From Eleftheria terrae (lineage in GTDB: Bacteria; Pseudomonadota; Gammaproteobacteria; Burkholderiales; Burkholderiaceae_C): a stretch of 64,000 bases of DNA. The notes under the pieces were generated by a model that saw nothing but the letters and a program-made list of their open reading frames with translations, was not told where the DNA came from and did not search any database. The DNA lies in contig NZ_CP106953.1 in the NCBI RefSeq assembly GCF_030419005.1, positions 310,001-374,000 on the forward strand. Direction: 5' to 3'. Numbering within the stretch: the first letter of the stretch is position 1; each line of letters starts with the position of its first letter. The position numbers and the translations under genes were made by a program. Of the stretch, positions 1-8,146 are shown piece by piece.

Positions 1-232
1 GGTCCGGCTGACTGTCGAACAGCTCTCGGACCTGGAGGATGAGGTCCTGGTATTCCTGGGCATGAACCGGTTTCCCCAGGGGGTCCCCGTAGAGCCGGGC
101 TTTGTCCTTGTGGTGGTTGCAGAGACTGTGAAAGCCAGAGCGGCGGCGGCCACAACCGGCGACAGTGCAGGAGTGACCCTGGTTGGCCGCCAGCTTGGTG
201 CGAGCCAGGGCCGCGGAGAGATGAGTGGACAT
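1..232 (-). CDS. zinc-finger protein, C-terminus off the window
   Basis: Only the first 77 codons are inside the window; the frame stays open to base 1. The N-terminus holds a compact metal-binding pattern: Cys-x4-Cys, then Gly-Phe-His-x2-Cys-x2-His, followed by Lys-Ala-Arg-Leu-Tyr-Gly-Asp-Pro. This kind of finger ending in (H)YGDP is common at the N-terminus of phage HNH-type and other phage-encoded proteins, so a mobile-element origin fits. The ATG at 232-230 has GAGG eight bases upstream, which supports this start. It is transcribed in the same direction as the helicase block to its right. The catalytic part, if any, cannot be seen, so no function is assigned. Confidence 0.6.
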   Translation of the reverse strand, partial: MSTHLSAALARTKLAANQGHSCTVAGCGRRRSGFHSLCNHHKDKARLYGDPLGKPVHAQEYQDLILQVRELFDSQPD

Positions 233-414
233 GGATATGACCTCGGAAAATGTTGGGGCGTGGGTTGACCTCCAGGGCAGCCGCTGGGGCGCCTATGGAT
301 GGGTGGTGGTGCGATGACCGTCAGCCCCTGAACTGGGCTGTAGACCGCATAGATGCTAGGTTTTCAGTTAACCCTCATCCGCCCTATAAGGGGTCTTCTA
401 TAGGGAGGTGAGTG

Positions 415-2289
415 TTAAGTTCGGTACTCGCCGATGAACCCGTAGGCGACTCCCGAGCGGACGAAGGAGCGACCCTCAGCGGCCCAGCCGTGTTCTGAGG
501 GGTCCAGGAGTTCTCGGCAGCGAGTGAATGCCAGCTCTACCGCTTTCGTCTGATCAAGGCCCATGGCAGCCTTGACTTCCCTGCTGCTGACCTTCAGGAC
601 ATCCTCAGGGATGGACTTCAGGTAGACCAGGAGCTGCCCGAGGAGTTGGGCTGCCTTGCCTTCGGCAGTCGCCTTTTTCAGGTGCTTGGGGTCAGGGTAT
701 GACCATTGAGCCCCGGGCATCACTCTGTCCAGCAGTGACCGGATACCGCTGTTCCTGTGAATGAAGTACAGAGACATGGGCATTGCCCGGCCCTCCTTCA
801 CCCGCCGGCAGCTTCCCCGGCTTGCGCCCTGGTAGACAGCGTGGGCAATCTCGCTCTCGACCAGCTCACGTATCCGGCTGCTGGGTGTCGGCTCCCGAAG
901 GTTGCCGGTCTGCCCTTTGGTCAGCGCCGACAGGTCCAGGTGACTGCGGTGAAGCACCCCGGCCATGATGACGGTCTGGCAATACTCGTAGCCATTCAGT
1001 CCCTCATGCTGCCCCCAGGTGAGGAATTTGACCCGGGGCTTTCCTTCCTCGGTCCGCGCTTCCAGGTCAATCCCGGATCTTCGAAGGTCACGGTCCAGTT
1101 CTTTGGTCAGATCGAGGGTCCCCCGCTTGACGAAGTTAAAGACCAGGAACCCGCCCGGTTCATCCCACCTATCCCGGATGATGTCGGCCACCTCCTTGGA
1201 AACTGCTGAAGCTTCCTGGCGCGCGGCGGTGAAGCTACCCTCTATGCTGCTGCGTCCTCCCGGGCTGAGGATCTGGAAGACCTGGACATCCTCGAAGCTT
1301 TTGAGCTGCGCAGAGTCGAAGCTATCGATGTGCTGGACCGTCGGGTCAAGTCGTGCAAGTTCCCGGATGGGACCTGAAGCATCCAGGACTACAACATTGC
1401 GCAGAGTGGCAGGAACCGCTTCCCGAGCACAGACCACTCCTTGCCCCTGCTCGGTGGTGAGAACCTGAAGGGTCTCCTGCGACAGGGTAAGGAGGGTGTC
1501 CAGCTCTGAATCGAAGCCTCGAAGGACCCGGCTGTGCCGTTGCACGAGTTGCCGAAACAGCTCAACCGTGCATTCGTCCTGATAAGGGAGATTGACCGGA
1601 AGGCCGTTCCCATTCGGGTCGCCCGCCTCTTTGAGATGATCCAGGCCTGCCTTGATGGTCTCGGCGCATTCCTGCAGGTACGCCACCAGGGCCGACAAGG
1701 CTTGATCCGCCTTCCCCTCGGCCGCGATGGCGAGGCATGCAGTTGCCTGCCGCAGCGCCTGCTCGGAGAACGCGAAGGCGTCAGCCCGCAGGAGCGTTTC
1801 GTCATAGATCAGCAGCGCGCGCGGTTGGCCCTCGTGGGTCCCGAAGAGGTCGAAGTCCCTCCCGCTGCGGACACGGGCGTGGGTGACCAGCTGGAACAGC
1901 CGCGATTCGCTCCCCGTGGACGGCTCCGTAGCGTCGGATACCGCGTGTTTGAGGCCAATGTCAGCCTCCGGTACCCCGTGCTCCATCAAATCCCTCTTGA
2001 GCCCGCACAGCGCCTTCACCTTGCTGGCAGCGACAGACACCGGTATTCGGTACCCCAGCCGATGTGCGGCGGCGATGAATGCCGTGATGGCGGAGGTTTT
2101 CCCGAGCCCGGTAGGAAGGCCGAAGGCGCGCCGCCCCTGTAGCTGACCGGTGGAATAGCCAGCGAGGGTGTCCACCAGCTCCAGCAGGGCAGCACGGTGA
2201 AGTTGGCTCAGGACATTGCCCCGCGCCTCAAGGTCGCTCACGAGGATCGAAAAGGCCTCTTCCGTGAGGCGGACGGGATCAATGGTCAA
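415..2289 (-). CDS. DEAD-like superfamily 2 helicase/ATPase
   Basis: A 624-residue protein with a Walker A motif GLPTGLGKTS near residues 57-66 and a Walker B/DExx-like box LLIYDETLL near residue 160. The C-terminal half has helicase-like character (VFNFVKRGTLDLTKEL, then a region around VIMAGVLHRSHLD). These motifs point to an ATP-dependent nucleic-acid translocase; the substrate is unknown. Its start lies 5 bp after the stop of a 128-residue gene, so the two form an operon. Proteins of this size and architecture are typical of integrative elements. No methylase or nuclease partner lies next to it, so a restriction role is not supported. Confidence 0.75.
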   Translation of the reverse strand: MTIDPVRLTEEAFSILVSDLEARGNVLSQLHRAALLELVDTLAGYSTGQLQGRRAFGLPTGLGKTSAITAFIAAAHRLGYRIPVSVAASKVKALCGLKRDLMEHGVPEADIGLKHAVSDATEPSTGSESRLFQLVTHARVRSGRDFDLFGTHEGQPRALLIYDETLLRADAFAFSEQALRQATACLAIAAEGKADQALSALVAYLQECAETIKAGLDHLKEAGDPNGNGLPVNLPYQDECTVELFRQLVQRHSRVLRGFDSELDTLLTLSQETLQVLTTEQGQGVVCAREAVPATLRNVVVLDASGPIRELARLDPTVQHIDSFDSAQLKSFEDVQVFQILSPGGRSSIEGSFTAARQEASAVSKEVADIIRDRWDEPGGFLVFNFVKRGTLDLTKELDRDLRRSGIDLEARTEEGKPRVKFLTWGQHEGLNGYEYCQTVIMAGVLHRSHLDLSALTKGQTGNLREPTPSSRIRELVESEIAHAVYQGASRGSCRRVKEGRAMPMSLYFIHRNSGIRSLLDRVMPGAQWSYPDPKHLKKATAEGKAAQLLGQLLVYLKSIPEDVLKVSSREVKAAMGLDQTKAVELAFTRCRELLDPSEHGWAAEGRSFVRSGVAYGFIGEYRT

Positions 2290-2294
2290 GATGG

Positions 2295-2681
2295 TTACTG
2301 CTCCGTGGAGTTGAAGGGAAGCGACAAGTCCCCCACGGGGACGACAGTGGCGCCGCTGTAGGGGCTGGTGTTTGTGTCCGGCGCATCGCGGGCTACCGAC
2401 CGGGCTAGAAGAAGGAGACCAACCGACTTCGGGCCTTCCTTCTGCATCTGTGAAAGGACGGCATCCAGGAACAGGCCATGCAGCTGCTGTAGCTCCCGCT
2501 GGCGACGAGGCGACAAGGGGCCCAGGTGGGTGCTCTCGTTGGCGAGGAGACGCCCAGCGACCTGAAGGATTTCTAGACTAGGGCGGCTGGAGCCCTTGAT
2601 GCGCGACACCAGGGCGGCGACGGTGAGTCGGTGTAGTTCGGCCAGTTCTTCCCGGGTGGCCGGCCCGCTGTGTTGGTGCAT
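2295..2681 (-). CDS. hypothetical protein upstream of helicase
   Basis: A 128-residue soluble, charged protein with no family I recognise. The first two thirds look helical (EELAELHRLTVAALVSRIKG), and the C-terminus is polar and probably disordered. It is the first gene of a two-gene operon with the helicase, 5 bp apart, so it may be a partner or regulator of it; this is inference from position only. It is read away from the resolvase gene, and the 474-bp region between them carries repeats and the resolvase promoter. Confidence 0.6.
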   Translation of the reverse strand: MHQHSGPATREELAELHRLTVAALVSRIKGSSRPSLEILQVAGRLLANESTHLGPLSPRRQRELQQLHGLFLDAVLSQMQKEGPKSVGLLLLARSVARDAPDTNTSPYSGATVVPVGDLSLPFNSTEQ

Positions 2682-2756
2682 GAGGTTGTCCTTGTTTAGG
2701 TCAATAGGTGGGGTTTAGGACCGAAAAGTAGGGGCCGACTGCTGTAAGTGGTTGAC

Positions 2757-2934
2757 CCGCAAAGCGATTTCCTTACTTCGCCCCGGCGTTGGCCCCCACG
2801 GTAGGAGGCATCTGGCCCCTATGACGCTGCGCTCAGGCACAGGGAGGCAAGGGTGTGTTGAGCACTGGTCGGGGTATAGGCGAGTGGGGCCCGCGCCCAG
2901 GCTCCTAAGCCATTGAGCCGCCACGCGATTTCCT
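2757..2934 (+). repeat. 17-bp direct repeats in intergenic region
   Basis: CCGCAAAGCGATTTCCT at 2757-2773 and CCGCCACGCGATTTCCT at 2918-2934 match at 15 of 17 bases in the same orientation, 161 bp apart. Similarity extends weakly on both sides over about 45 bp. The surrounding 2,682-3,155 stretch has no convincing gene. Plausible roles are protein-binding sites for the helicase operon or recombination subsites for the neighbouring resolvase; neither is shown. Confidence 0.4.
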
Positions 2935-3082
2935 GCCCTCCGCGGGACGCCGAGCCGGAACATGTAGACGTACGTAGTTGACTGTCTTTGCGAGGGTCAG
3001 GGTCTAGACGCGCTGCCGCGGCAGCAGTCGCAGTGTCAGAAAAGGAACGGTTTCCGACACCCCAGGAACCAGCGCCGCAAAA

Positions 3083-3146
3083 GTGTTGGAAATCTAGCCT
3101 TGACACTATCCAACACCAAAGGAGATACTGACACCCATTTCCAACA
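3083..3146 (+). promoter_or_regulatory. resolvase promoter with inverted-repeat operator
   Basis: A -35 box TTGACA at 3100-3105 and a -10-like GATACT at 3124-3129 are 18 bp apart, 27 bp upstream of the resolvase ATG. Three half-sites frame them: GTGTTGGAAAT at 3083-3093, TCCAACAC at 3109-3116 and ATTTCCAACA at 3137-3146. The first and second form an 8-bp perfect inverted repeat; the first and third form a 10-bp one. Overlap with the promoter suggests autoregulation, or a res-type recombination site, by the resolvase. Confidence 0.6.
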
Positions 3147-3155
3147 GGAGACCCC

Positions 3156-3755
3156 ATGTCCTCCCCTCGCGTCTTCGGGTACGGCCGCGTATCCACCACA
3201 GACCAGTCCTCAGAGAACCAGCGGCAGGAGCTGGCGGCAGCCGGCTATGCAATCGAGGCGAGACGTTGGTTTGCTGACGAGGGGGTTTCCGGCAAGGTGC
3301 CCGCAATGCAGCGCCCTGAGTTCGCTAGGCTGCTCGCCAAGCTCGACCAGGGGGACACCTTGGTGGTCTCCAAGCTGGACCGCCTGGGGCGCGATGCGAT
3401 TGACGTGCTGCAGACCATTGAACACCTCAGCACGGAAGGTGTCCGGGTGAAGGTGCTGAACCTCGGGGACGTGGACCTGACCTCGCCGGCCGGCAGGGCC
3501 ATGGTGACCATGTTGTCAGCGGTCGCCAGGCTGGAGAGAGACCTGCTGGTTGAGCGGACCCAGGCAGGGCTGGCAAGGGCCAAGGCTGAGGGCAAGGCGC
3601 TGGGCCGACCTGCCAAGACATCGCAAGGTGACCGAGCGGAGATCCTGCGCAGGCTGGCCGCTGGCGATACGGTCTCCGCAGTGGCCCGCGACTACTGCGT
3701 CTCCCGGGCTACGGTGATCAGCATTCGAGAGGGAGCGGCCTCGGTGCAGCCCTGA
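3156..3755 (+). CDS. serine recombinase, resolvase/invertase family
   Basis: A 199-residue small serine recombinase. The N-terminal catalytic domain begins FGYGRVSTTDQ with the nucleophile Ser13, followed by FADEGVSGK, SKLDRLGRD and SAVARLERDLLVERTQ, all family signatures. The C-terminus (residues 155-195) is a Hin/resolvase-type helix-turn-helix (VSAVARDYCVSRATVISIREG). Length is normal for the family and the catalytic residues are present. AGGAG five bases before the ATG fixes the start. It probably resolves or inverts DNA in the integrative element, acting at sites in its own upstream region, which carries symmetric half-sites. Confidence 0.93.
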   Translation: MSSPRVFGYGRVSTTDQSSENQRQELAAAGYAIEARRWFADEGVSGKVPAMQRPEFARLLAKLDQGDTLVVSKLDRLGRDAIDVLQTIEHLSTEGVRVKVLNLGDVDLTSPAGRAMVTMLSAVARLERDLLVERTQAGLARAKAEGKALGRPAKTSQGDRAEILRRLAAGDTVSAVARDYCVSRATVISIREGAASVQP

Positions 3756-3836
3756 AATGCAAAGAGGCGCCCAGCGGCGCCCCTCGGTGTCCTGGCGGGC
3801 ACCCCCTACGGGGGAAACCGGCCGGTCTGGGATTAT

Positions 3837-4184
3837 CTAAGGGGTCTCACATTTTTGCTTAAAATCTTGGACCTTCGGCAAGAGGGCGTAAAACTCAAGC
3901 TCGCGGCATCCAGCGCGGATAATCAACCGATGTCCGTAGCCGATTATCTCCACGCCCTCCGCCTCGTGGCCTTCCAAAGTCCGAATCTCTCCCCCAAAGG
4001 CTCGCCCCGGGTACGCCTTCTGCAGCACCGCCAGGAACGCCTTGGACAGCTTCGTCATGGCTGCCGGTAGGGTCGCCCCACGTGCGCCCTCTGCGTCCTC
4101 CTGCGCGGCCCTAGACGCGTTTGCGGCGGCATCAATGGGCGCCCCCACCGAGGGCGAGGCGTCCCAGCTTACGGCAACCATCAA
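3837..4184 (-). CDS. hypothetical protein, second of a coupled pair
   Basis: A 115-residue protein with an Ala-rich N-terminal third and a compact C-terminal half (TKLSKAFLAVLQKAYPG, then EGVEIIGYGHRLIIRAG, then ELEFYALLPKVQDFKQK). I do not recognise the family. Its ATG overlaps the TGA of the upstream gene by four bases, which indicates translational coupling and supports both genes being real. No catalytic motif is visible. Confidence 0.55.
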   Translation of the reverse strand: MMVAVSWDASPSVGAPIDAAANASRAAQEDAEGARGATLPAAMTKLSKAFLAVLQKAYPGRAFGGEIRTLEGHEAEGVEIIGYGHRLIIRAGCRELEFYALLPKVQDFKQKCETP

Positions 4185-4408
4185 ACCGCGCGCTTCTCAA
4201 GGTCAGCAATCATTCGGTCAATCGCCGAGGACCGCTCCAGCGGCGCGGGGCTGGTGTCGTCTGTCACCACCTCAACCAGGTGGCCGCCGATGTTGAGCTG
4301 GCGCCACCGCCGCTGCCACATAGGAATCCCAAGCTTCCAGCCTTTGAAGTAGCGGGGGATGAAGTGGAAATGGGTCTTCTTGGTAAACGGGATCTTCACT
4401 TTGGTCAC
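4181..4408 (-). CDS. hypothetical protein, possibly N-terminally truncated
   Basis: A 75-residue protein from a GTG codon. The first half is basic and aromatic (KKTHFHFIPRYFKGWKLGIPMWQRRWRQ). The reading frame stays open and protein-like for about 35 codons before the GTG, up to a stop near 4,517, with no ATG, GTG or TTG and no Shine-Dalgarno. Either the true start is a rare codon or the 5' end has been lost. It is translationally coupled to the next gene. Function unknown. Confidence 0.5.
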   Translation of the reverse strand: MTKVKIPFTKKTHFHFIPRYFKGWKLGIPMWQRRWRQLNIGGHLVEVVTDDTSPAPLERSSAIDRMIADLEKRAV

Positions 4409-4646
4409 CGGGGAGTCGGTTGCGGTGAAGAAATTCTCGCGGGCCGCGCCTGCCGCGCCAAGAGGGGCTCCACGAATGGCGATTCCTGTTATTGTCGCGC
4501 TTGTTGGGAAGATGAACTATTTATCCCGCATTAAGGACAGTCGCTCATGTGGGATTCTGCAAGCGGGATATTCCCGGAATCGAGATCGAGCGCTCGAATC
4601 GTGTCGGCCTTGCCAGCACCAATGCACTGCGGCTTGCTTCCAATCT

Positions 4647-5561
4647 TCAGCTCCCTTCGCTATCCGCTTCCATTAGAAGAAGTGCGGTCGTTGCGGTGAG
4701 ATTCAGGCAGTACCTTGCAAGGTAGTCGGGCACCTTGACGGTTTCGCTGCCTTGGCCGTGCCCGCCACTCTTGTTCCGAATCGTCGGAACGCCGCTGGTC
4801 AGCAACGTGCGAACGGCACCCATCTGGGTCTCAAGATACCGAGGGAACAGTTGGTTTTCTAAGCATACCTCCACCAGCCGTGCCGCTGTTGCCCCGGGCT
4901 CAGCCATCCAGCCGCGCCGCTTGCACACCGACTTCATTGTGCTCTCGAAGGCCTTCAAGCACTCAACCAAGCATTCCTTGTAGCGTCGATGTCGATAGTG
5001 GTCGTGTGCTGTACGGAACTCGTCATTAGCACCGGCAAACCCGTCTTGACCGAGCAGGACAAGGGCAGGCTTCACAACTTCACTGTGGACGTATGCGGAA
5101 TCCATCCTGATGATCCCCCCGGCAACGTATTGATAGCCTACACCGTGTTCTTTGAACCTAAGGTTCAGTTCTTCTACGGCCTCGTCGGCGCTCAGGGAAC
5201 GGCTTGAAAAATACGGATCAATCTCTCGAAGATGAAGATCGATCAGCTTAAAACAAAGCTCAATCGCATCAAGCACCAACTCTACCTTTGGCTCCTGCAG
5301 CAAGAACACTTCAATGGATTTCCCTTTGTCGGAAAGTCGATCCACCAGATTAAGCAAGCCATGCTCTCGACACAAAGTGTCATGAATGAATTCAAAGCAC
5401 TCTGACACGGTCTCGGCTGAGTATCTCTTTCCGGTCGCATCCCTGATTATGTAAAGCATCTGCACCCGCAGCGGCTTAGGGATCTCGTCGTAGGCGTAAA
5501 CATCCGGCACTTCGCCCCGTAGCTTCTTCTGACGTTTTGAGAATATATCGTAGGCTGGCAT
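4647..5561 (-). CDS. abortive-infection-type protein (STM4504/CBY_0614-like)
   Basis: 304 residues from the ATG at 5561; the frame extends 26 codons further, but MPAYDIFSKRQKKLRGEVPDVYAYDEIP matches the usual start of the STM4504/CBY_0614 family. The C-terminal region contains IRNKSGGHGQG, the motif seen in abortive-infection C-terminal domains. Family members sit in defence islands and are thought to act in phage-triggered growth arrest, though the mechanism is not settled. Here it lies just inside the end of an integrative element, next to the integrase, a usual cargo position. The gene is less G+C-rich than its neighbours, which fits recent transfer. Function is inferred from family only. 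Confidence 0.75.
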   Translation of the reverse strand: MPAYDIFSKRQKKLRGEVPDVYAYDEIPKPLRVQMLYIIRDATGKRYSAETVSECFEFIHDTLCREHGLLNLVDRLSDKGKSIEVFLLQEPKVELVLDAIELCFKLIDLHLREIDPYFSSRSLSADEAVEELNLRFKEHGVGYQYVAGGIIRMDSAYVHSEVVKPALVLLGQDGFAGANDEFRTAHDHYRHRRYKECLVECLKAFESTMKSVCKRRGWMAEPGATAARLVEVCLENQLFPRYLETQMGAVRTLLTSGVPTIRNKSGGHGQGSETVKVPDYLARYCLNLTATTALLLMEADSEGS

Positions 5562-5665
5562 ATTTTCGTTCCGGCGTGAATTGGCATTAACGGATGGAGG
5601 CGAGTTTTCTCCTCGACCCAACGCGCATATGCATGGCAATAGCTTTAATCAAAGCAGATTCTCGC

Positions 5666-7123
5666 CTACGGCGCGCCGACCGCGTCGTGAAGCGCATCAC
5701 GAACCGTCATGTATTGCGTAGCGGCTCCAAGGGCTTCTTCAGTTTTGGCGCCGTACCTGGCCGCGCGCGCCACTCGCAGGAAGTTTTCCCGGCTCGGCCC
5801 GTCACTGTAGACCGCATGCATCATTGTGGGCACCCGGTGGCCTACGTAGCGCTGCACGTGAACCACCATGTCCGCCGCCTCGTTGTCCATCATCGTCATG
5901 AAGCTGCGGCGGGTCGAATGGAAGTCCACCTCCGACCCGAAGCCGAGTTTGTCCCGGTACCGCCCCAAAGCCTTCTGCACATGCCAGGAGCGCTTGTTGT
6001 CCGGTCCTCCAGGGCGGCACTCACCGAACAGGAAACCGCCCTCCTTGGCGTGCTCATGCCGCCTCTTCAAGACAGCCACAGCTGCGCGGTGAACAATGGG
6101 TATCGTGCGCTGACCGGCCTCGGTCTTCGCGTTGCGTATGGTGATCCAGTAGCCTTGCTCGTGGCCTCCATCGGTTGACCCGAAGTGCTCCAGGTCCTCC
6201 CGCTTCAGCGAACAAATTTCGTCCAGCCGCATGCCGGTTAGGAAGCCCAGCGTATACAGCTCCAGGAACAGCGAGCGGGTGTAGTGTTGCGGTCCACCCT
6301 TCGGTCCGTCTGGCGCAGGTCCGTACAGCTTCAGAATCTCCGCCTCCTTCCAGCCGCGCTTCTCCGCGTCCCCTCCTTCAGCATTCCGGCGCTTGCCAGT
6401 CAGCCGATGGTCGGTCCACGGGTTCACTCCGCGGGGCACCTGCCGTTTGCTGTGCAAGTACCTCCACAGGGTCTGCAGGCTCGACAGGCGGTCCTGCTTT
6501 GTGCTGTGCCCCAGGTCGCTGCGGTTGAGGAAGTCCACATAGGCTACAGCGCGCGCATCAGTGACGCACTCGGGGAGGCAGTCAGGGACCTTCAGAAACG
6601 CAAGCAACTCCCCGAGAGCATGCTCGCGCTTCAGCTTGGTTTGCTCCTTGAGATCCTTGGAGGAATGCAGTTCGGCCTGTGCCGCCTTCAACGTCAAACG
6701 GTCCGGTTGTGTGGCCGTCTGATAGAACTGCTGGGCCACCAAGTGGCCGTGCTTCGCCTCGACTTCCTCGGCGAGGTCGGCCGCAACGGACTCGATGACG
6801 TCTGCTCCATCGCTGTCCTCCTTCTCAAGGGCTTCGGCCATCGCCTCGCGCAGCTCTGTGGCGCGCCACGCAACTGGCTCGACCTTCTTTCCCGCGGCTT
6901 TGGCTTGGGACAGCAGATCGAACTCCAGCAGCCAATGAGCGCGGCGCAGCTGGACCAGCTTCGCAGCCTCACGAGCATCTCCGGTTCCCAGCGCCTCCAC
7001 GATGTAGCTCTGTGGCTTCCCGGTCGCCGTCAGGAAGTGGCCCCGCAGGTGCTTCGGAATTGGAAGGTTGAGGTAGAGCTTGTGGCCGCGCTGCTTGGTG
7101 TACTTTATCGGGATGGGGGGCAT
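5666..7123 (-). CDS. tyrosine-type integrase
   Basis: 485 residues from the ATG at 7123 (MPPIPIKY...). A longer open frame to 7477 exists, but it crosses the terminator and att region and has poor coding character, so I chose the internal start. The N-terminal SAM-like arm-binding region precedes the catalytic domain: the first Arg in TGMRLDEICSLKREDL, a Lys in RNAKTEAGQRTIPI, HSTRRSF with the His and second Arg, YVGHR, and the nucleophile Tyr in HAVYSDG. All catalytic residues are present, so it should be active. It lies about 100 bp from the proposed att site and is read inward, as expected for an element integrase. Confidence 0.93.
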   Translation of the reverse strand: MPPIPIKYTKQRGHKLYLNLPIPKHLRGHFLTATGKPQSYIVEALGTGDAREAAKLVQLRRAHWLLEFDLLSQAKAAGKKVEPVAWRATELREAMAEALEKEDSDGADVIESVAADLAEEVEAKHGHLVAQQFYQTATQPDRLTLKAAQAELHSSKDLKEQTKLKREHALGELLAFLKVPDCLPECVTDARAVAYVDFLNRSDLGHSTKQDRLSSLQTLWRYLHSKRQVPRGVNPWTDHRLTGKRRNAEGGDAEKRGWKEAEILKLYGPAPDGPKGGPQHYTRSLFLELYTLGFLTGMRLDEICSLKREDLEHFGSTDGGHEQGYWITIRNAKTEAGQRTIPIVHRAAVAVLKRRHEHAKEGGFLFGECRPGGPDNKRSWHVQKALGRYRDKLGFGSEVDFHSTRRSFMTMMDNEAADMVVHVQRYVGHRVPTMMHAVYSDGPSRENFLRVARAARYGAKTEEALGAATQYMTVRDALHDAVGAP

Positions 7124-7137
7124 GAGGAGGCGCCGTA

Positions 7138-7164
7138 GGTACAGTCGATAGGTACAGACTGTAC
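7138..7164. promoter_or_regulatory. palindromic operator upstream of integrase
   Basis: GTACAGACTGTAC at 7152-7164 is a perfect 13-bp palindrome, and its half GGTACAG recurs at 7138-7144, 13 bp away. The sites sit 15-41 bp upstream of the integrase start codon. They could be an operator for integrase expression or an excisionase/arm-type site. Confidence 0.45.
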
Positions 7165-7219
7165 TCCGAGAATGCAGAACCGGCGCCAGTCCTGGGCCTA
7201 AACCGTGAATTGGTTCTCC

Positions 7220-7236
7220 CCTCCTCGTCTCCACCA
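7220..7236 (+). other. putative att site: tRNA-like 3' end
   Basis: CTCGTCTCCACCA ending at 7236 looks like the 3' acceptor end of a tRNA (or tmRNA) with encoded CCA. It has no tRNA body upstream: the preceding bases do not form a T-arm. It is followed by a factor-independent terminator, as expected just downstream of a tRNA gene, and is about 100 bp from the integrase start. Together these suggest the duplicated tRNA 3' end left by integration, with the intact tRNA at the other end of the element, outside the window. A GGAGACG acceptor stem, as in some tRNA-Ser, would fit but cannot be tested here. Confidence 0.5.
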
Positions 7237-7242
7237 AGACAC

Positions 7243-7277
7243 AACGCCCAACCGCTCTCGGTTGGGCGTTTTGCTTT
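7243..7277 (+). terminator. factor-independent terminator
   Basis: An 11-bp perfect stem (AACGCCCAACC at 7243-7253 pairing with GGTTGGGCGTT at 7260-7270), a 6-base loop and a T-rich tail TTTGCTTT. It reads on the plus strand directly after the tRNA-like 3' end. Confidence 0.85.
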
Positions 7278-7624
7278 GGGCAGTTCCCGCAACGGTGCGG
7301 GGTTGCGGGCCATTCTGCGTAGGCCACGCCTCCGCCCTTCCCCGCCGTTTCCGGCCCAGTTGGACTCTCTTTTCCTCTCTCTTCTCTAAAAAGTGAGGCG
7401 ACTTTTTCCGTCTGGCCTACGCAGAAGTGCTTTGTTGACAAGGACTTACGCGAAGGTCGAATAGAGCGGTTTCCCACCGTCCTGGTGTAGCAAAGAGGGC
7501 GTCCGGTCTGGGCACGTTGATGATGTCAATATTCGATCCTAGGAGCTAGCGCCGTGACACGACAGTTCGACCTGGCGCTCGCGAAGGGGAACCGAGGAGT
7601 GCAAAGGTAAGACGGGAGGCGGAA

Positions 7625-8122
7625 ATGCGAAACGAGGTAGGCGGGACGTTGGATCACGGGGTCGAGCGACAGCAGTACCTGGTTGCGGCCGAACTGCTGG
7701 ACCTGGCACTCGAGCTCTTCTACGCGGGAAACCGCTACTACGCCGTTCTGCATCTGGCTGGAGGAGCAGAAGAGCTGCTGGCGAAACTGGTCGAAAGCAA
7801 GGGTAGGACCGGTGCCTTCAGTGATCACGTCGAAGCGATCGTGAAGTTGAGCCCTCTCGTTGATCCAGATGCGCCGCTCGACGCGAAATGGGTGAGGTGG
7901 CGGCTGAACGAGGCAAGAAACTCGACCAAGCACGAACGCCCGGACGGGCTACTTCGCTTTGACCCTCGCGCTGAGGCCTGGGATATGCTCGATCGCGCAG
8001 TAAGCAACTACTACCGTGCGATGGAGTTCGTCCCTCTCCCAGAGACGCTGCTTGTTCGACGGTTTCTTGAGAACGAGGGGCTTGGAAAAGCGTGGTCGGG
8101 CGATCAGGCGGTATCGAGTTGA
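7625..8122 (+). CDS. HEPN-like small protein
   Basis: 165 residues, start supported by GGGAGG eight bases before the ATG. The helical core (AAELLDLALELFYAGNRYYA, then LHLAGGAEELLAKLV) ends in RNSTKH at residues 98-103, an R-x4-H motif as in HEPN nucleases and HEPN-type toxins. It stands alone, with no antitoxin or nucleotidyltransferase partner beside it, just outside the proposed att site. It could be a host gene flanking the island or an orphan defence/toxin component. HEPN assignment is from motif and helix pattern only. Confidence 0.6.
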   Translation: MRNEVGGTLDHGVERQQYLVAAELLDLALELFYAGNRYYAVLHLAGGAEELLAKLVESKGRTGAFSDHVEAIVKLSPLVDPDAPLDAKWVRWRLNEARNSTKHERPDGLLRFDPRAEAWDMLDRAVSNYYRAMEFVPLPETLLVRRFLENEGLGKAWSGDQAVSS

Positions 8123-8146
8123 GGTACGCTGACGCGGCCCTCGCCG

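Noticed and set aside
757..2146. Plus-strand frames of 60-200 residues across the helicase gene
   Set aside because: They overlap the helicase entirely, have Arg/Pro/Ser-rich composition and no ribosome-binding sites; they are antisense shadows of a high-G+C gene.
7123..7477. Longer integrase start at 7477
   Set aside because: The extra 118 codons would span the att-like site and the terminator and have poor coding character; the ATG at 7123 fits the family start.
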